Assembly: GCA_017694835.1 (NCBI GenBank)
Contig: JADIMJ010000018.1
Coordinates: 1 to 56,055, forward strand
Source of the DNA: Candidatus Cryptobacteroides gallistercoris
Lineage (GTDB): Bacteria; Bacteroidota; Bacteroidia; Bacteroidales; UBA932
Length of the DNA: 56,055 nt
Reading direction: 5' to 3'
The position numbers were made by a program, and so were the translations under genes. Each line of letters begins with the position of its first letter. The first letter of the stretch is position 1. A model generated the notes under the pieces. The model made no database searches and was not told the origin of the DNA. It saw only the letters and a list, made by a program, of their open reading frames with translations. Shown in pieces: positions 1-9,248 of the stretch.

Positions 1-2014
1 AATAGAACTGGCCCTGCGGGGTGTAGAGCTCCATCTTCACCGGATGTGAATCTGGCAGGGGCTCACCGTCGTTTTTTATGACAGCAGTCAGGTGCAGCGT
101 ATCCCCCGGCCGCCATACTCCCCGTTCCCCGTATATGAAGGCCCTTATGCCGTTTTCAGGCTTTTCCCCGCCGGTGTCGAATCTTCCCACAGGCTTTTCG
201 CTGCCGTCGGTAACTTTCAGATAACTTATTGCATCCTTGTATTCGGCGGTCACGGCAAACGCCTTGCCGCTGACAGGGGTTTCAGTGAATCCCCTGGAAT
301 CGGTCACATCTCTTCCGATTTCCTGCAGCTGGTAGTTGTAGACTGTGACTCTGGCTCCTTTTACGGGTTTTGCTGTCAGGATGTCCGTCACCGCAGTCCA
401 GATTTTTCCAGTTCCGGCGGATTTCGCTATTATCCCGAGGTTTGAAGACATCAGGTTGCAGTGCGGGAACCGGCTTTCCTGCATATAATATGTCGGGTCA
501 AGCGGATTGTCCCTTTCCTTCCAGTCATACTTGTCCCAGTCGTAGCAGGATTCGTAATAATACGGATAAGGTTCGTCCCATTCCCGCATTTCTTCGTCAG
601 ACGGGATTCCGGACTCAAGCGCCACAAGTCCCGACATGCTGCTGCCTTCCCTGCTGCCGTAGAGTGAGTATTCCGGCCTGAAGCTGAGCCTGATACGGTA
701 TATCGCTCCTGGAGACCGGCTGAAGAGCCCGGACAGGTCGACTGCAAAATTCTGCCAGCTGTGCAGATTTTTCCCGGGGTCGGAATCAAGCCTTATCGTT
801 TTTCTGCACAGGAGCCTTCCCGATCTCCGCAGGTCATTGTCACCGTCCAGCCCGTTGTCCTGAAGGAACATAAGGACATTGTCCTCATAAATCCGGATTA
901 CGGAGATATCCACCGCATTCAGATTGACGGCCCTGAACGGCAGCATAAGTTCGGAGGCGTCGGGAAGGATATTGCCTTTGAGCAGAAGCTGTACGGCCGG
1001 CTTCGGTTCCTCATCCCTGAGCACCGTGCTGTATGCCTTGCCCAGCCTTTTGCCCCCGCTGTCCCTGATTCCGGCGGACACGTTGACCGTTATGCCTGAT
1101 TCCGGCATCTTTTCAAAATATATCCTGGCACAGTTGTCGGATATACGGGCGAAAGTGCGGCCACCTCCGCTTGCTTCAAGGATTCCGTCAGGATTCATGC
1201 TCTCATCCAGCGGGGCGGAGAACAGTATTTCGGCATATGGGGAAGACCCGCCTCCGAGTCTGGCGCCCATGACATCGAATCTCCCGGCGGCAGGAATGGC
1301 GGCGGATATTTTTTCCGCACGGCCGAAACCTTTTTCAGTGCCGTCCAGCGATACCGATACATTGATGTCGTCTTCGCCTCTGAGGAAGCCAGATATTGAA
1401 TAATCCACTGTGCAGGCGTCTTCTCCCGGAGAAGTGTGGACGCGGATGTCCCAGCCGCTTTTGTCGTGACGCACGCTGCATGACAGCATCTCCGCCACGG
1501 CCTGCGGGTCAACAGGTTCGCTGAAGACTGCCCGGCCGCAGATTTCCGCCATGTCCGGCGTTTCTTTTCTTATCAGGATGCGGTCTGCGAAAATGGAAAC
1601 ATCCCGGACGGCAGTCCTGAAAGAAAAACTGAATGTCCTCATCTTCTTTCCCAGGTCAGGCCTGACTTTACCGACATTGAACCTCGCCTTGTACCCGGTC
1701 CCGGGCCTGATGCCGTCTTCTTCGGGAATGAACTCGAATGTGTCCTTGCCGTCAAAGCCGACATTCCCTTTTATGCCCGGGCTGAACGAAAACAGCCTGT
1801 CAAGCTCTTTCTGGCTGAGTCCGGCCGCAATGCTTTCCTCCACCGGTTCGGCCATGATTATTTTTATTGTCCCCCCGCTGCCGATGACACCTCCGGAATA
1901 GGCCTTGACAGCAGTTGCGAAGTCCTCTGTCGCGGCCGGCCGGCATCCGGACAATATTGAAGCGGAAGCCATGACGGCGGCAATGGCTTTCACAATGAAC
2001 TTGAAATCCTTCAT
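1..2014 (-). CDS. Alpha-2-macroglobulin family lipoprotein (C-terminal part beyond window)
   Basis: Reading leftwards from ATG at 2014-2012, an open frame runs 671 codons to the window edge without a stop, so the gene is 3' truncated here. The N-terminus is a lipoprotein signal (MKDFKF..., hydrophobic stretch, LSGC with Cys24). Inside are beta-rich modules, a region rich in D, E, Y and W near codons 480-510, and close to the edge the signature RGVWRPGDTLHL, which is typical of the MG2/YfaS domain of bacterial alpha-2-macroglobulins (COG2373). Members of this family are about 1,800 residues, anchored on the periplasmic side, and are thought to trap proteases; some carry a thioester CxEQ, which would lie outside the window. 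A TAATTTTG promoter element sits upstream on the same strand at 2104-2111. The family call is well supported; protease-trapping ability cannot be judged. Confidence 0.85.
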   Translation of the reverse strand, partial: MKDFKFIVKAIAAVMASASILSGCRPAATEDFATAVKAYSGGVIGSGGTIKIIMAEPVEESIAAGLSQKELDRLFSFSPGIKGNVGFDGKDTFEFIPEEDGIRPGTGYKARFNVGKVRPDLGKKMRTFSFSFRTAVRDVSIFADRILIRKETPDMAEICGRAVFSEPVDPQAVAEMLSCSVRHDKSGWDIRVHTSPGEDACTVDYSISGFLRGEDDINVSVSLDGTEKGFGRAEKISAAIPAAGRFDVMGARLGGGSSPYAEILFSAPLDESMNPDGILEASGGGRTFARISDNCARIYFEKMPESGITVNVSAGIRDSGGKRLGKAYSTVLRDEEPKPAVQLLLKGNILPDASELMLPFRAVNLNAVDISVIRIYEDNVLMFLQDNGLDGDNDLRRSGRLLCRKTIRLDSDPGKNLHSWQNFAVDLSGLFSRSPGAIYRIRLSFRPEYSLYGSREGSSMSGLVALESGIPSDEEMREWDEPYPYYYESCYDWDKYDWKERDNPLDPTYYMQESRFPHCNLMSSNLGIIAKSAGTGKIWTAVTDILTAKPVKGARVTVYNYQLQEIGRDVTDSRGFTETPVSGKAFAVTAEYKDAISYLKVTDGSEKPVGRFDTGGEKPENGIRAFIYGERGVWRPGDTLHLTAVIKNDGEPLPDSHPVKMELYTPQGQFY

Positions 2015-2103
2015 GACGGAATGAATGTCAGTTGTCAATAAAATATAAAATATCAGTATCCCAAAAACAAATATGCCGGTTATACCGGAATATGCTATGC
2101 ATC

Positions 2104-2111
2104 CAAAATTA
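2104..2111 (-). promoter_or_regulatory. Promoter -7 element of the macroglobulin gene
   Basis: The minus strand reads TAATTTTG, fitting the Bacteroidota -7 consensus TAnnTTTG, about 90 bases upstream of the ATG at 2014. No clear TTTG -33 box is visible at the expected spacing. Confidence 0.4.
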
Positions 2112-2174
2112 GCAATAAATTTTGAATGCAGGGCCTCAGGATGCAATTATTGATGCCGAAACGGCGGAGACTTA

Positions 2175-2204
2175 TTGCCAGTTCAATAATTATAAGTAAT
2201 TTTG
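2175..2204 (+). promoter_or_regulatory. Promoter of the lysine/DAP operon
   Basis: TTG at 2175-2177 and TAATTTTG at 2197-2204 are separated by 19 bases, a good fit to the Bacteroidota -33/-7 promoter. It lies 25 bases before the first ATG of the operon at 2230. Confidence 0.6.
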
Positions 2205-2229
2205 CAGGTTCGGTTTTTTCGGCTTTCGT

Positions 2230-3234
2230 ATGGAGGGTAACGTAGATTTATTTGTCGAAATGCTGAAGATTGATTCCACTTCATCTTCAGAAAGGGCATT
2301 TTCGGAATTTCTGAAAAAGAGACTGCAGGACGGCATCTGCAGGGTGGAGTCGTTTGAAGTCGGGGACGGCACCGAAAATCTCCTGTTTTCATGGGGAAAG
2401 CCTGAAATAGTCTTCTGCACGCATCTTGACACTGTCCCTCCGTATATTCCCCCGGTTCTGGAGGATGGTGTTGCCAAGGGCCGCGGCACCTGCGATGCCA
2501 AAGGCCAGATTATGGCAATGTACAGCGCCTGCATGGAACTGCGGGACAGGGGAGAGACCGGGTTCGGCCTGCTTCTGCTTGCCGGGGAGGAAACCGGATC
2601 CTTCGGCGCAAAGAGTTTCAGGAATGTACATCCCGGAGCCGAATATGTGATAGTCGGAGAGCCTACGGACAACTGCATGGCTTCGGCAAGCAAGGGTACG
2701 AAGTCGTTTGAAGTGACCATTGCCGGAAAAAAGGCGCATTCCGGATATCCCGAATACGGGGTGAGCGCAGTGGATCTTTTCGTCGACTTCATGGAAAGGC
2801 TCAGGCAGACGGATTTTCCCGAAGACCCGGAACTCGGCATGACGACATACAATGTCGGGAAGCTTGAAAGCCCCAATCCGCAGAATGTCCTCAGCGACAA
2901 AGTGACTTTCAGACTTTATTTCCGGACGACATTTGTTTCGGACAGCATTGTCAGCGAAGTCATTCCCGGCTTTGCCAATTCGTTCATTTCAGTAAGGGCC
3001 CTGGGCGGCGACACCCCTTCCCGCTATCTGGTGCTCGGAGGGTTCCCCTCAAAGCCTGTGGCCTTCGGAAGCGACGCCCCCCAGCTGACTAATTTCAGGA
3101 ATAAGATTCTCTGCGGTCCGGGCTCGATTCTTGCAGCACATACATCTTCCGAGTATATTCTCCTGGATGACATGTGGCAGGCCAGGGACAATTATGTGAA
3201 AATGTTCAGTATGTTGAAATACGGCAATATATAG
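2230..3234 (+). CDS. dapE: M20 family metallo-deacylase, probable N-succinyl-diaminopimelate desuccinylase
   Basis: A 334-residue M20 peptidase-family enzyme. The di-zinc site is complete by eye: H65 and D67 (CTHLDTVPP), D89 (GRGTCDAKGQ), E120-E121 (GEETGS), E144 (VGEPTD) and H304 (AAHTSSE). The dimerisation domain (around 160-270) is short, so the protein is smaller than classical DapE (about 375). M20 enzymes include DapE, ArgE and LysK, and sequence alone does not separate them; the setting does, because it heads an operon with lysC, dapB, dapA, dapD, an aminotransferase and dapF, leaving desuccinylation as the step needing an enzyme. It would hydrolyse N-succinyl-LL-diaminopimelate to LL-DAP and succinate in the cytoplasm. 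lysC begins 8 bases after its stop. Confidence 0.75.
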   Translation: MEGNVDLFVEMLKIDSTSSSERAFSEFLKKRLQDGICRVESFEVGDGTENLLFSWGKPEIVFCTHLDTVPPYIPPVLEDGVAKGRGTCDAKGQIMAMYSACMELRDRGETGFGLLLLAGEETGSFGAKSFRNVHPGAEYVIVGEPTDNCMASASKGTKSFEVTIAGKKAHSGYPEYGVSAVDLFVDFMERLRQTDFPEDPELGMTTYNVGKLESPNPQNVLSDKVTFRLYFRTTFVSDSIVSEVIPGFANSFISVRALGGDTPSRYLVLGGFPSKPVAFGSDAPQLTNFRNKILCGPGSILAAHTSSEYILLDDMWQARDNYVKMFSMLKYGNI

Positions 3235-3242
3235 GAAAAGAA

Positions 3243-4607
3243 ATGATAGTGATGAAATTTGGCGGTACATCCGTCGCAAACAGCGATGCCGTCACCAGGG
3301 TCATATCCACGGTACGCGGCAGGCTTGATGAAAAACCGGTCGTGGTGGTTTCGGCTCTGTCCAAAGTCACCGACCTTCTGTATAAGATTTCGGACGAGGC
3401 GGCCCGCAGGAACAGGAGCGGGGCAATGGAACTTCTCGGACAGCTGCGCTCAAGGCATCTGGACCTTGCGGGAGAACTTATGCCGGATGATCCGGTGCAG
3501 TGCGGCACCGCAAAGGAAAAGGTCAATGAGATCTGTGATGCCCTGACTTCATTCGTGGATGCTGTCTGCGCCGTCGGCGAACTTTCTCCGAGGAGCAAGG
3601 CAATAATAATATCCAACGGGGAATACCTTTCGTCCAATGTCATCTGCTGTGCAATGAATGCGTCAGGCATCCGGACAAATTATATCGATGCCCGCAGGAT
3701 GATTGTCACCGATGACAACTATCTCAAGGGTGACCCTGACATGGACGCCATTTCGTCCAGGGCTCCGGGGGTTGTGCTCGGGGCATACGAATATGCCGAC
3801 GCCGTCATTACGCAGGGATTTGTCTCTGCCACTGCCGAAGGGGAGCCGACTGTCCTCGGCCGGGGCGGGTCGGACTATTCCGCATCCCTCATAGGCATGG
3901 CGATAGATGCGACCAGAATAGAGATCTGGACGGATGTGGACGGAGTCAGGACTGCAGATCCCCGGAGGGTTGAAAATACGAAGTGCCTTGACAAGATTTC
4001 ATTTGAGGAGGCTGCGGAAATGGCACATTTCGGGGCCAAGGTGCTGCATCCGCTTACCATTGAGCCTGCCGTCAGGAAGAACATCCCGATTTATGTGCTC
4101 AATTCCATGAATCCGGAAGGCAAGGGAACGGCAATCCTCCAGAGCTCTTTCATAGAGGACGGGGTGAAGTCCGTGTCTTGCAAGGAAAATATCCTTGTCA
4201 TCAACATATTCTCCACCAAGATGATAAATACCTCCGGCTTCCTTAAGAAAGTATTCGCCATCTTCAGCGAATTCAAGGTGTCGGTCGACCTCATAAGTAC
4301 CTCGGAGGCGAACATATCCGTCACCGTCGATGCGACCCAGGATATAACGGGAGTCGTGTCCGCCCTCTCGGAATTTGCCGACGTATATGTGGACTCGGAC
4401 AAGTCCCAGGTCTCTGTGATAGGCAAGAACATAGTCAATCTCAAGGGTCTCCTTGAGCAGACATTCGCGCCGTTGAGGGACTGCAAGATATATATGATTT
4501 CCCAGGGAGCTTCGTATGTCAACATCAGTTTTGTCGTCGACAGGGATACGCTTACGGATGTCGTCAGACAGATTCACAAATATCTTTTTGAAGTCAGGCA
4601 GTCATGA
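3243..4607 (+). CDS. lysC: Aspartate kinase, monofunctional
   Basis: 454 residues. It phosphorylates L-aspartate, the committed step to lysine, threonine and methionine. The N-terminal kinase shows KFGGTSVAN at residues 5-13, a GRGGSDYSA loop and WTDVDGVRTADPR; the C-terminal part has two ACT domains, which in this family bind lysine for feedback inhibition. No homoserine dehydrogenase is fused, unlike ThrA. The start chosen is ATG 3243, preceded by AGGAAAAG; a longer frame from 3174 would overlap the upstream gene and adds nothing family-like. The stop overlaps the dapB start as ATGA (4604-4607), so the two are probably translationally coupled. Confidence 0.93.
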   Translation: MIVMKFGGTSVANSDAVTRVISTVRGRLDEKPVVVVSALSKVTDLLYKISDEAARRNRSGAMELLGQLRSRHLDLAGELMPDDPVQCGTAKEKVNEICDALTSFVDAVCAVGELSPRSKAIIISNGEYLSSNVICCAMNASGIRTNYIDARRMIVTDDNYLKGDPDMDAISSRAPGVVLGAYEYADAVITQGFVSATAEGEPTVLGRGGSDYSASLIGMAIDATRIEIWTDVDGVRTADPRRVENTKCLDKISFEEAAEMAHFGAKVLHPLTIEPAVRKNIPIYVLNSMNPEGKGTAILQSSFIEDGVKSVSCKENILVINIFSTKMINTSGFLKKVFAIFSEFKVSVDLISTSEANISVTVDATQDITGVVSALSEFADVYVDSDKSQVSVIGKNIVNLKGLLEQTFAPLRDCKIYMISQGASYVNISFVVDRDTLTDVVRQIHKYLFEVRQS

Positions 4608-5284
4608 AGGCGGTAATCAGCGGATACGGAAAAATGGGCAGGATGGTTGAAGCCGTCCTCGCCGAAAGAGGCATTGAGTGTGCCGGAAAAAGCGAAGACA
4701 TAAGAAGTTTTGACAAGTCGCTTGCCAGGGAATGCGTATGCATAGATTTCTCGACTCCAGCCGCCTTCAGGGAGAACTGGAAGTTCATTGCGGAGAACTT
4801 CAGGGCTGCCGTTGTCGGGACCACAGGCTGGGGTGACATCAGGGACGAGGTTTCCGCTTATTTTGAGAAATGCGGAACGCCGATGATATGGGCATCCAAT
4901 TTTTCCGTCGGCGTCAATGTTTTCTTTGCGGCTGCGGACTATGTCTCGTCCATGCTGGGGAAGGCAGGCGGCTACAGCCCTTATATACTGGAAATGCACC
5001 ATTGCCACAAGCTTGACGCCCCGAGCGGCACGGCAAAGAGCCTCGAATCCATCGTCAACGGCAACATGGGCGTGAAAGCCGACGTGGAAGCCGTACGATG
5101 CGGGGAAATACCGGGAATCCATACTGTCGGATTCGAGGGGGCGGTGGACCGCATAACCCTCCGCCATGAGGCATTTTCAAGGGAAGGCTTTGCCAGAGGC
5201 GCCGTCGACGCGGCCCTGATGACGGACGGGCTTTCCGGAGTGCATGAATTCAAGGAACTTCTGTTCAAGAAAATAATGAGATGA
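4604..5284 (+). CDS. dapB: 4-hydroxy-tetrahydrodipicolinate reductase
   Basis: 226 residues, shorter than the E. coli enzyme (273) as is usual in Bacteroidota. It reduces the DapA product with NAD(P)H to tetrahydrodipicolinate. Visible motifs: Rossmann GYGKMGRMV at 7-15, VGTTGW at 71-76 and the active-site block HHCHKLDAPSGTA at 132-144 containing the catalytic His and Lys. RHEAFSREGFARGAV near the C-terminus is also typical. It overlaps lysC by four bases at its start and dapA by four bases (ATGA, 5281-5284) at its end. Confidence 0.93.
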   Translation: MKAVISGYGKMGRMVEAVLAERGIECAGKSEDIRSFDKSLARECVCIDFSTPAAFRENWKFIAENFRAAVVGTTGWGDIRDEVSAYFEKCGTPMIWASNFSVGVNVFFAAADYVSSMLGKAGGYSPYILEMHHCHKLDAPSGTAKSLESIVNGNMGVKADVEAVRCGEIPGIHTVGFEGAVDRITLRHEAFSREGFARGAVDAALMTDGLSGVHEFKELLFKKIMR

Positions 5285-6180
5285 AAAGTTTGGTATTGTC
5301 AGGTTGCGGAACAGCGCTCGTGACCCCGTTCAGGAACGGAGAAGTGGACTACGCCGCATTTTCAAGACTTCTGGACCGTCAGGTGGCGGCGGGCATACAT
5401 TTTCTCGTGCCTCTCGGCACAACCGGCGAGACACCTTGCCTTGAAGAAGAGGAGAGGATAAAGATACTTATGCTTGCCAGGGAGAAATGCCCGGACAGGC
5501 CCGTGATAGTCGGCGGCGGGACAAATTCTCTTGTGCAGACAATAAGGAGCCTGCAGCTTCTGGCCCAGTACGGGCCTGATGCTTTCCTTGTGGTGGTCCC
5601 GTACTACAACAAGCCGACCCAGGAAGGAATCTATGAATATTTCAAGGCTGTGGCCGAAGAGGTCGGAAAGCCTGTCGTCATGTATAATGTCCCGTCGAGG
5701 ACAGGTGTCAACATGACCGCCGAGACGGCACTGCGCCTTGCCGAGATAGAGAATATCGTGGCGGTCAAGGAGGCATCCGGGAATTATGCCCAGATATCCG
5801 AAATCATCCGTTGTGCGCCGGAAGGCTTTTCCGTCCTCAGCGGCAATGATGACGAGACGCTTCCTCTGATGGCAACCGGGGCATCGGGTGTCGTCAGCGT
5901 GGCTTCCAACATTGCCCCGGAGCTTATGGTCCGTCTGACGGAATCCCTCCTTTCAGGAAATCTGGCCGAAGCAAGGGAACTCCACCACAGGCTGACACCT
6001 CTTTTCCGGAACTGTTTCATTGAAAGCAATCCCGTGCCTGTGAAGGCAGGCCTTGCCGCAATGGGGCTGATTGCAGAGGAATTCAGGCTTCCTCTTGTGC
6101 CGGGTACAAGAAAAACTTTTGAGACGATGCGCAGGACGGCGGAGGAGCTGGGGTTCCCCGTCCCTGATTCCCGGGATTGA
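5281..6180 (+). CDS. dapA: 4-hydroxy-tetrahydrodipicolinate synthase
   Basis: 299 residues, normal for the family (about 290-300). It condenses pyruvate with aspartate semialdehyde. The TIM-barrel catalytic residues are present: the GTTGE motif (T47-T48), the tyrosines in PYYNKP (108-109) and MYNVPSR (Y135), and the Schiff-base lysine K163 in AVKEASGN. It is coupled to dapB by a four-base overlap. dapD follows after about 50 bases. Confidence 0.94.
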   Translation: MKSLVLSGCGTALVTPFRNGEVDYAAFSRLLDRQVAAGIHFLVPLGTTGETPCLEEEERIKILMLAREKCPDRPVIVGGGTNSLVQTIRSLQLLAQYGPDAFLVVVPYYNKPTQEGIYEYFKAVAEEVGKPVVMYNVPSRTGVNMTAETALRLAEIENIVAVKEASGNYAQISEIIRCAPEGFSVLSGNDDETLPLMATGASGVVSVASNIAPELMVRLTESLLSGNLAEARELHHRLTPLFRNCFIESNPVPVKAGLAAMGLIAEEFRLPLVPGTRKTFETMRRTAEELGFPVPDSRD

Positions 6181-6233
6181 TTTGCAGACGATTTCCGGAA
6201 CAAGTTATCCATAATCAGAATAAAGAATTTTAC

Positions 6234-7010
6234 ATGGGAAAAGAACTGGAGAGATTCTATGAAGTGTGCCGGGACCTTGAAAGCGGAAAGGTGAGGGTGG
6301 CTGAGAAAATTGACGGGGAATGGAAGGTGAATGCATGGGTCAAGGAAGTGATTCTTGAAGGCTTCCGCTACGGGAAGCTTGCGGATATGACGCAGGGCTG
6401 TTTTCCTTTTTTTGACAAGGACACCATCCCTCCCCGCAAGTTCGGGAAAGAGGATGGAGTCAGGATAGTCCCCGGCGGGTCTGCCGTGAGAAGCGGGGCA
6501 TATCTTGCCCCTTCCGTGATAATGATGCCGCCTTCGTATGTCAACATAGGCGCCTATGTCGACGCGGATACCATGATTGACTCCCATGCCCTTGTCGGGT
6601 CCTGCGCACAGGTCGGGAAACATGTGCACCTTTCGGCGGCTTCCCAGCTCGGCGGTGTGCTCGAGCCGGTCGGAGCCCTGCCTGTCATCATAGAGGACAA
6701 TGTCTTCATAGGAGGAAACTGCGGCATATATGAGGGCACGATAGTCCGGGAGAATGCAGTCATCGGCACAGGTGTCATAATAAATTCGTCCACTGCGATA
6801 TTCGATGCCACGACAGGGGAATATATCCGCGCCAATGACAAGGGGCAGATGATTGTTCCTTCCGGAGCCGTGGTAGTTGCCGGCAGCCGTCCGGTATCCA
6901 AGGGGCCGGGTGCCGGAAAAGGCATACATCTGTACACGCCGGTGATAGTCAAGTACCGGGACGGGAAGACAGATGCATCAGTCACTCTCGAGAATCTGCT
7001 GAGAGACTGA
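6234..7010 (+). CDS. dapD: 2,3,4,5-tetrahydropyridine-2,6-dicarboxylate N-succinyltransferase
   Basis: 258 residues from ATG 6234. It transfers succinyl from succinyl-CoA to tetrahydrodipicolinate, defining the succinylase branch of DAP synthesis. The N-terminus carries [14 protein letters not shown], closely resembling E. coli DapD, followed by a left-handed beta-helix of hexapeptide repeats (about 80-225) with [25 protein letters not shown] and [16 protein letters not shown] frame extending to 6177 would overlap the dapA stop and is less likely. The C-terminal [12 protein letters not shown] segment is also DapD-like. Confidence 0.92.
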   Translation: MGKELERFYEVCRDLESGKVRVAEKIDGEWKVNAWVKEVILEGFRYGKLADMTQGCFPFFDKDTIPPRKFGKEDGVRIVPGGSAVRSGAYLAPSVIMMPPSYVNIGAYVDADTMIDSHALVGSCAQVGKHVHLSAASQLGGVLEPVGALPVIIEDNVFIGGNCGIYEGTIVRENAVIGTGVIINSSTAIFDATTGEYIRANDKGQMIVPSGAVVVAGSRPVSKGPGAGKGIHLYTPVIVKYRDGKTDASVTLENLLRD

Positions 7011-7041
7011 CCGGGTCCTCCGTCCGTACATAAATTACGAT

Positions 7042-8229
7042 ATGACAGATTACAATTCCTTATTTTCATCAGATACACATTCATTTTTCCGCTCACCCGT
7101 GAGGGATATTTTCAAGAGAGTGGACCTGAATGCGATATATTCTTTTGCCGGAGGCTATCCTTCGGAGGAGACTTTCCCTCTGGACCAGTTCAAGGCTACG
7201 ATGGGGGAAGTCATAGACAAATACGGCGGCAAGGCATTCCAATACGGGGCGACGCAGGGTGTGACGGAGCTCAGGCAGGCGCTTTCCTCAAGATATGGAG
7301 TGCCTGTTGACCGTATCCAGATAACATCTTCTTCCCAGCAGGGCATCGATGTATGCACCAGGATTCTTGCCGACCCGGGGGATGTGGTCCTCACTTCCAA
7401 TCCGTCATATCTCGGGGCGCTGCAGTCATTCCGTTCCTACAGGGCGGAAGTCGTCGGTGTACCGTATCGTCAGGATGCCGGAGAGTTCAGGGCCGCTTAT
7501 GAAGACGCCATAGAAAGCCAGCTCGCTGCAGGCAGGAAAATCAAGTTTCTGTATATTATCCCGGATTTTCAGAATCCTTCCGGGGAAACGCTTTCTCTTG
7601 AGGAGAGGAAAATCCTTGTGTCTCTGGCCAGAAAGTACGGTTTCCTGATAGTCGAGGATGCCCCATACCGCGAACTCCGGTACAGCGGGGAGCCTGTGCC
7701 TACAATTTATTCCCTGGATCCGGACACGGTGCTTCATCTCGGCTCCTTCTCCAAGATTTTTGCTCCGGGATTCAGGCTCGGATGGATATTCGGCCATCCG
7801 GATTTACTGGACAAGATTTATGTGTGCAAGCAGTCGCTTGATCTCTGTCCTCCTGTATTTGACCAGTATGTCGCAGCTGAATTCATGGGTTCGGGCCGTC
7901 TGGACAGGAATCTGAAGAAAAGCATCGGGCTGTACTGCGGCAAAAGGGACCTGATGCTCTCTCTCCTTGAGAGCAATATGCCGGCCGGAGTGTCGTGGAC
8001 AAGGCCGGAAGGCGGGCTGTTCCTTTTCCTGACAATGCCCGAAGGGTTTGATTCCGTCGCTTTCTATGAAACTGCCCTTGAAGCCGGCGTGGCTTATGTG
8101 GCAGGCTCGTTCTTTCATACCGACGGGAGCGGCCGCAACACCATGCGCCTGAATTTCTCGTTCATGACACCGGAGCGTATAGAAAAAGGCATCGGACTGC
8201 TTGCTGGACTGTTGCGCAAGAGTCTATGA
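7042..8229 (+). CDS. PLP-dependent class I/II aminotransferase, probable succinyl-DAP aminotransferase
   Basis: 395 residues. Fold-type I aminotransferase: the PLP lysine is K238 in GSFSKIFAPGFRLGW, the pyridine-nitrogen aspartate lies in VEDAPYREL (about 206), and QNPSGETLS is a substrate-loop signature. It resembles the MocR-tail/2-aminoadipate aminotransferase (LysN) group more than ArgD/DapC or DapL. Its position between dapD and dapF makes it the obvious candidate for amination of N-succinyl-2-amino-6-ketopimelate, the only step of the branch otherwise unfilled here. That assignment is inference from context. It starts 31 bases after dapD. Confidence 0.85.
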   Translation: MTDYNSLFSSDTHSFFRSPVRDIFKRVDLNAIYSFAGGYPSEETFPLDQFKATMGEVIDKYGGKAFQYGATQGVTELRQALSSRYGVPVDRIQITSSSQQGIDVCTRILADPGDVVLTSNPSYLGALQSFRSYRAEVVGVPYRQDAGEFRAAYEDAIESQLAAGRKIKFLYIIPDFQNPSGETLSLEERKILVSLARKYGFLIVEDAPYRELRYSGEPVPTIYSLDPDTVLHLGSFSKIFAPGFRLGWIFGHPDLLDKIYVCKQSLDLCPPVFDQYVAAEFMGSGRLDRNLKKSIGLYCGKRDLMLSLLESNMPAGVSWTRPEGGLFLFLTMPEGFDSVAFYETALEAGVAYVAGSFFHTDGSGRNTMRLNFSFMTPERIEKGIGLLAGLLRKSL

Positions 8230-8261
8230 CAGCTTAAGTTACAGATTTTTTGAAGTTTTGG

Positions 8262-9113
8262 ATGATGGAATTCTACAAATATCAGGGTGCCGGGAATGAT
8301 TTCCTTATCGGCGACAACAGGGACGGGGGGCTGAACCTTTCCCCGGAAGATGTCAGGAGGCTCTGTGACCGTCGGTACGGTGTCGGCGCGGACGGGCTGA
8401 TGCTCCTGGAGAATTGTCCTGGAAAGGACTTCAGGATGGTATATTTCAACTCTGACGGCTCCGGGGGCATGATGTGCGGCAACGGCGGGAGATGCATCGC
8501 CGCATATGCCGCGGACATGGCTTCGTCAGGGGCACCATCCGTCCGGGAGAGACCTGTCCATCTTGACTTCGAGGCTCCGGACGGCCCTCATGAGGCTTAT
8601 GTCCTTGCCGACGGGACAGTAAGGCTCAGGATGAAGAATGTTGACGGAATCAGGGTGATTGACGGCAATTCGTATTTCCTGAATACCGGAACAAGGCATT
8701 ATGTGAAGTTTGTCCCTGATGCGGAGGCCTGCGATGTGGTCGGGGAGGGAAGGATAATCCGCAATCTTCCGGAGTTTGCCCCGGAAGGCACCAATGTCAA
8801 TTTTGTCTCCGTTCCCGGAGGTGACGGCCTTTCCGATGTGTCGCGGACAATATATGTCAGGACATATGAAAAGGGTGTGGAAGACGAGACCTTTGCCTGC
8901 GGCACAGGTATTGTCGCATCGGCAATCGCATCATATTGCCACAGTTATGACGGACATAAGCATGCAGACTCCGTCCGCTACGAGGTGCAGGCAAAGAAAG
9001 ACAGCCTTGCCGTTGATTTCATTCCGCAGCTTTCCGGCAATGAGGCAAACTGCAGGTTCACCGACGTATGGCTGACCGGTCCTGCAGCATATGTCGCCAG
9101 AATCATTGTATAG
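8262..9113 (+). CDS. dapF: Diaminopimelate epimerase
   Basis: 283 residues from ATG 8262 (8265 is an equal alternative; the frame also opens at TTG 8250). It interconverts LL- and meso-DAP, the form used for peptidoglycan and lysine. Both catalytic cysteines are seen: C72 in MMCGNGGRC and C213 in FACGTG. The N-terminal FYKYQGAGNDF is a family hallmark. It is the last gene of the operon. Its final bases and stop codon form the first unit of a 22-bp tandem repeat that continues downstream (9099-9186). Confidence 0.94.
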   Translation: MMEFYKYQGAGNDFLIGDNRDGGLNLSPEDVRRLCDRRYGVGADGLMLLENCPGKDFRMVYFNSDGSGGMMCGNGGRCIAAYAADMASSGAPSVRERPVHLDFEAPDGPHEAYVLADGTVRLRMKNVDGIRVIDGNSYFLNTGTRHYVKFVPDAEACDVVGEGRIIRNLPEFAPEGTNVNFVSVPGGDGLSDVSRTIYVRTYEKGVEDETFACGTGIVASAIASYCHSYDGHKHADSVRYEVQAKKDSLAVDFIPQLSGNEANCRFTDVWLTGPAAYVARIIV

Positions 9114-9186
9114 GAGATGCAGAATCATTGTACGGGGATTTCAGAATCATTGTACGGGAGTTGCATAATTATTGTAATGGAAATAT
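9099..9186 (+). repeat. 22-bp tandem repeat beginning in the dapF stop region
   Basis: Units at 9099-9120, 9121-9142 and 9143-9164 all begin AGAATCATTGTA and are 22 bases long; a fourth, decayed unit (ATAATTATTGTAATGG...) fills 9165-9186. The first unit encodes the last residues of DapF and its stop codon. There is no spacer between units, so this is not CRISPR. Confidence 0.85.
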
Positions 9187-9226
9187 TTTTAATGTAGCAG
9201 ACCGATATATTTCGGCAATTAAATTT

Positions 9227-9234
9227 TATTTTTG
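9227..9234 (+). promoter_or_regulatory. Promoter -7 element of the DUF4465 gene
   Basis: TATTTTTG fits TAnnTTTG and lies 15 bases before the ATG at 9249. No clear -33 box is seen. Confidence 0.45.
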
Positions 9235-9248
9235 CAAAAATTGGAATT

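Noticed and set aside
9099..9186. CRISPR array
   Set aside because: Units abut without spacers and the first lies in a coding sequence.
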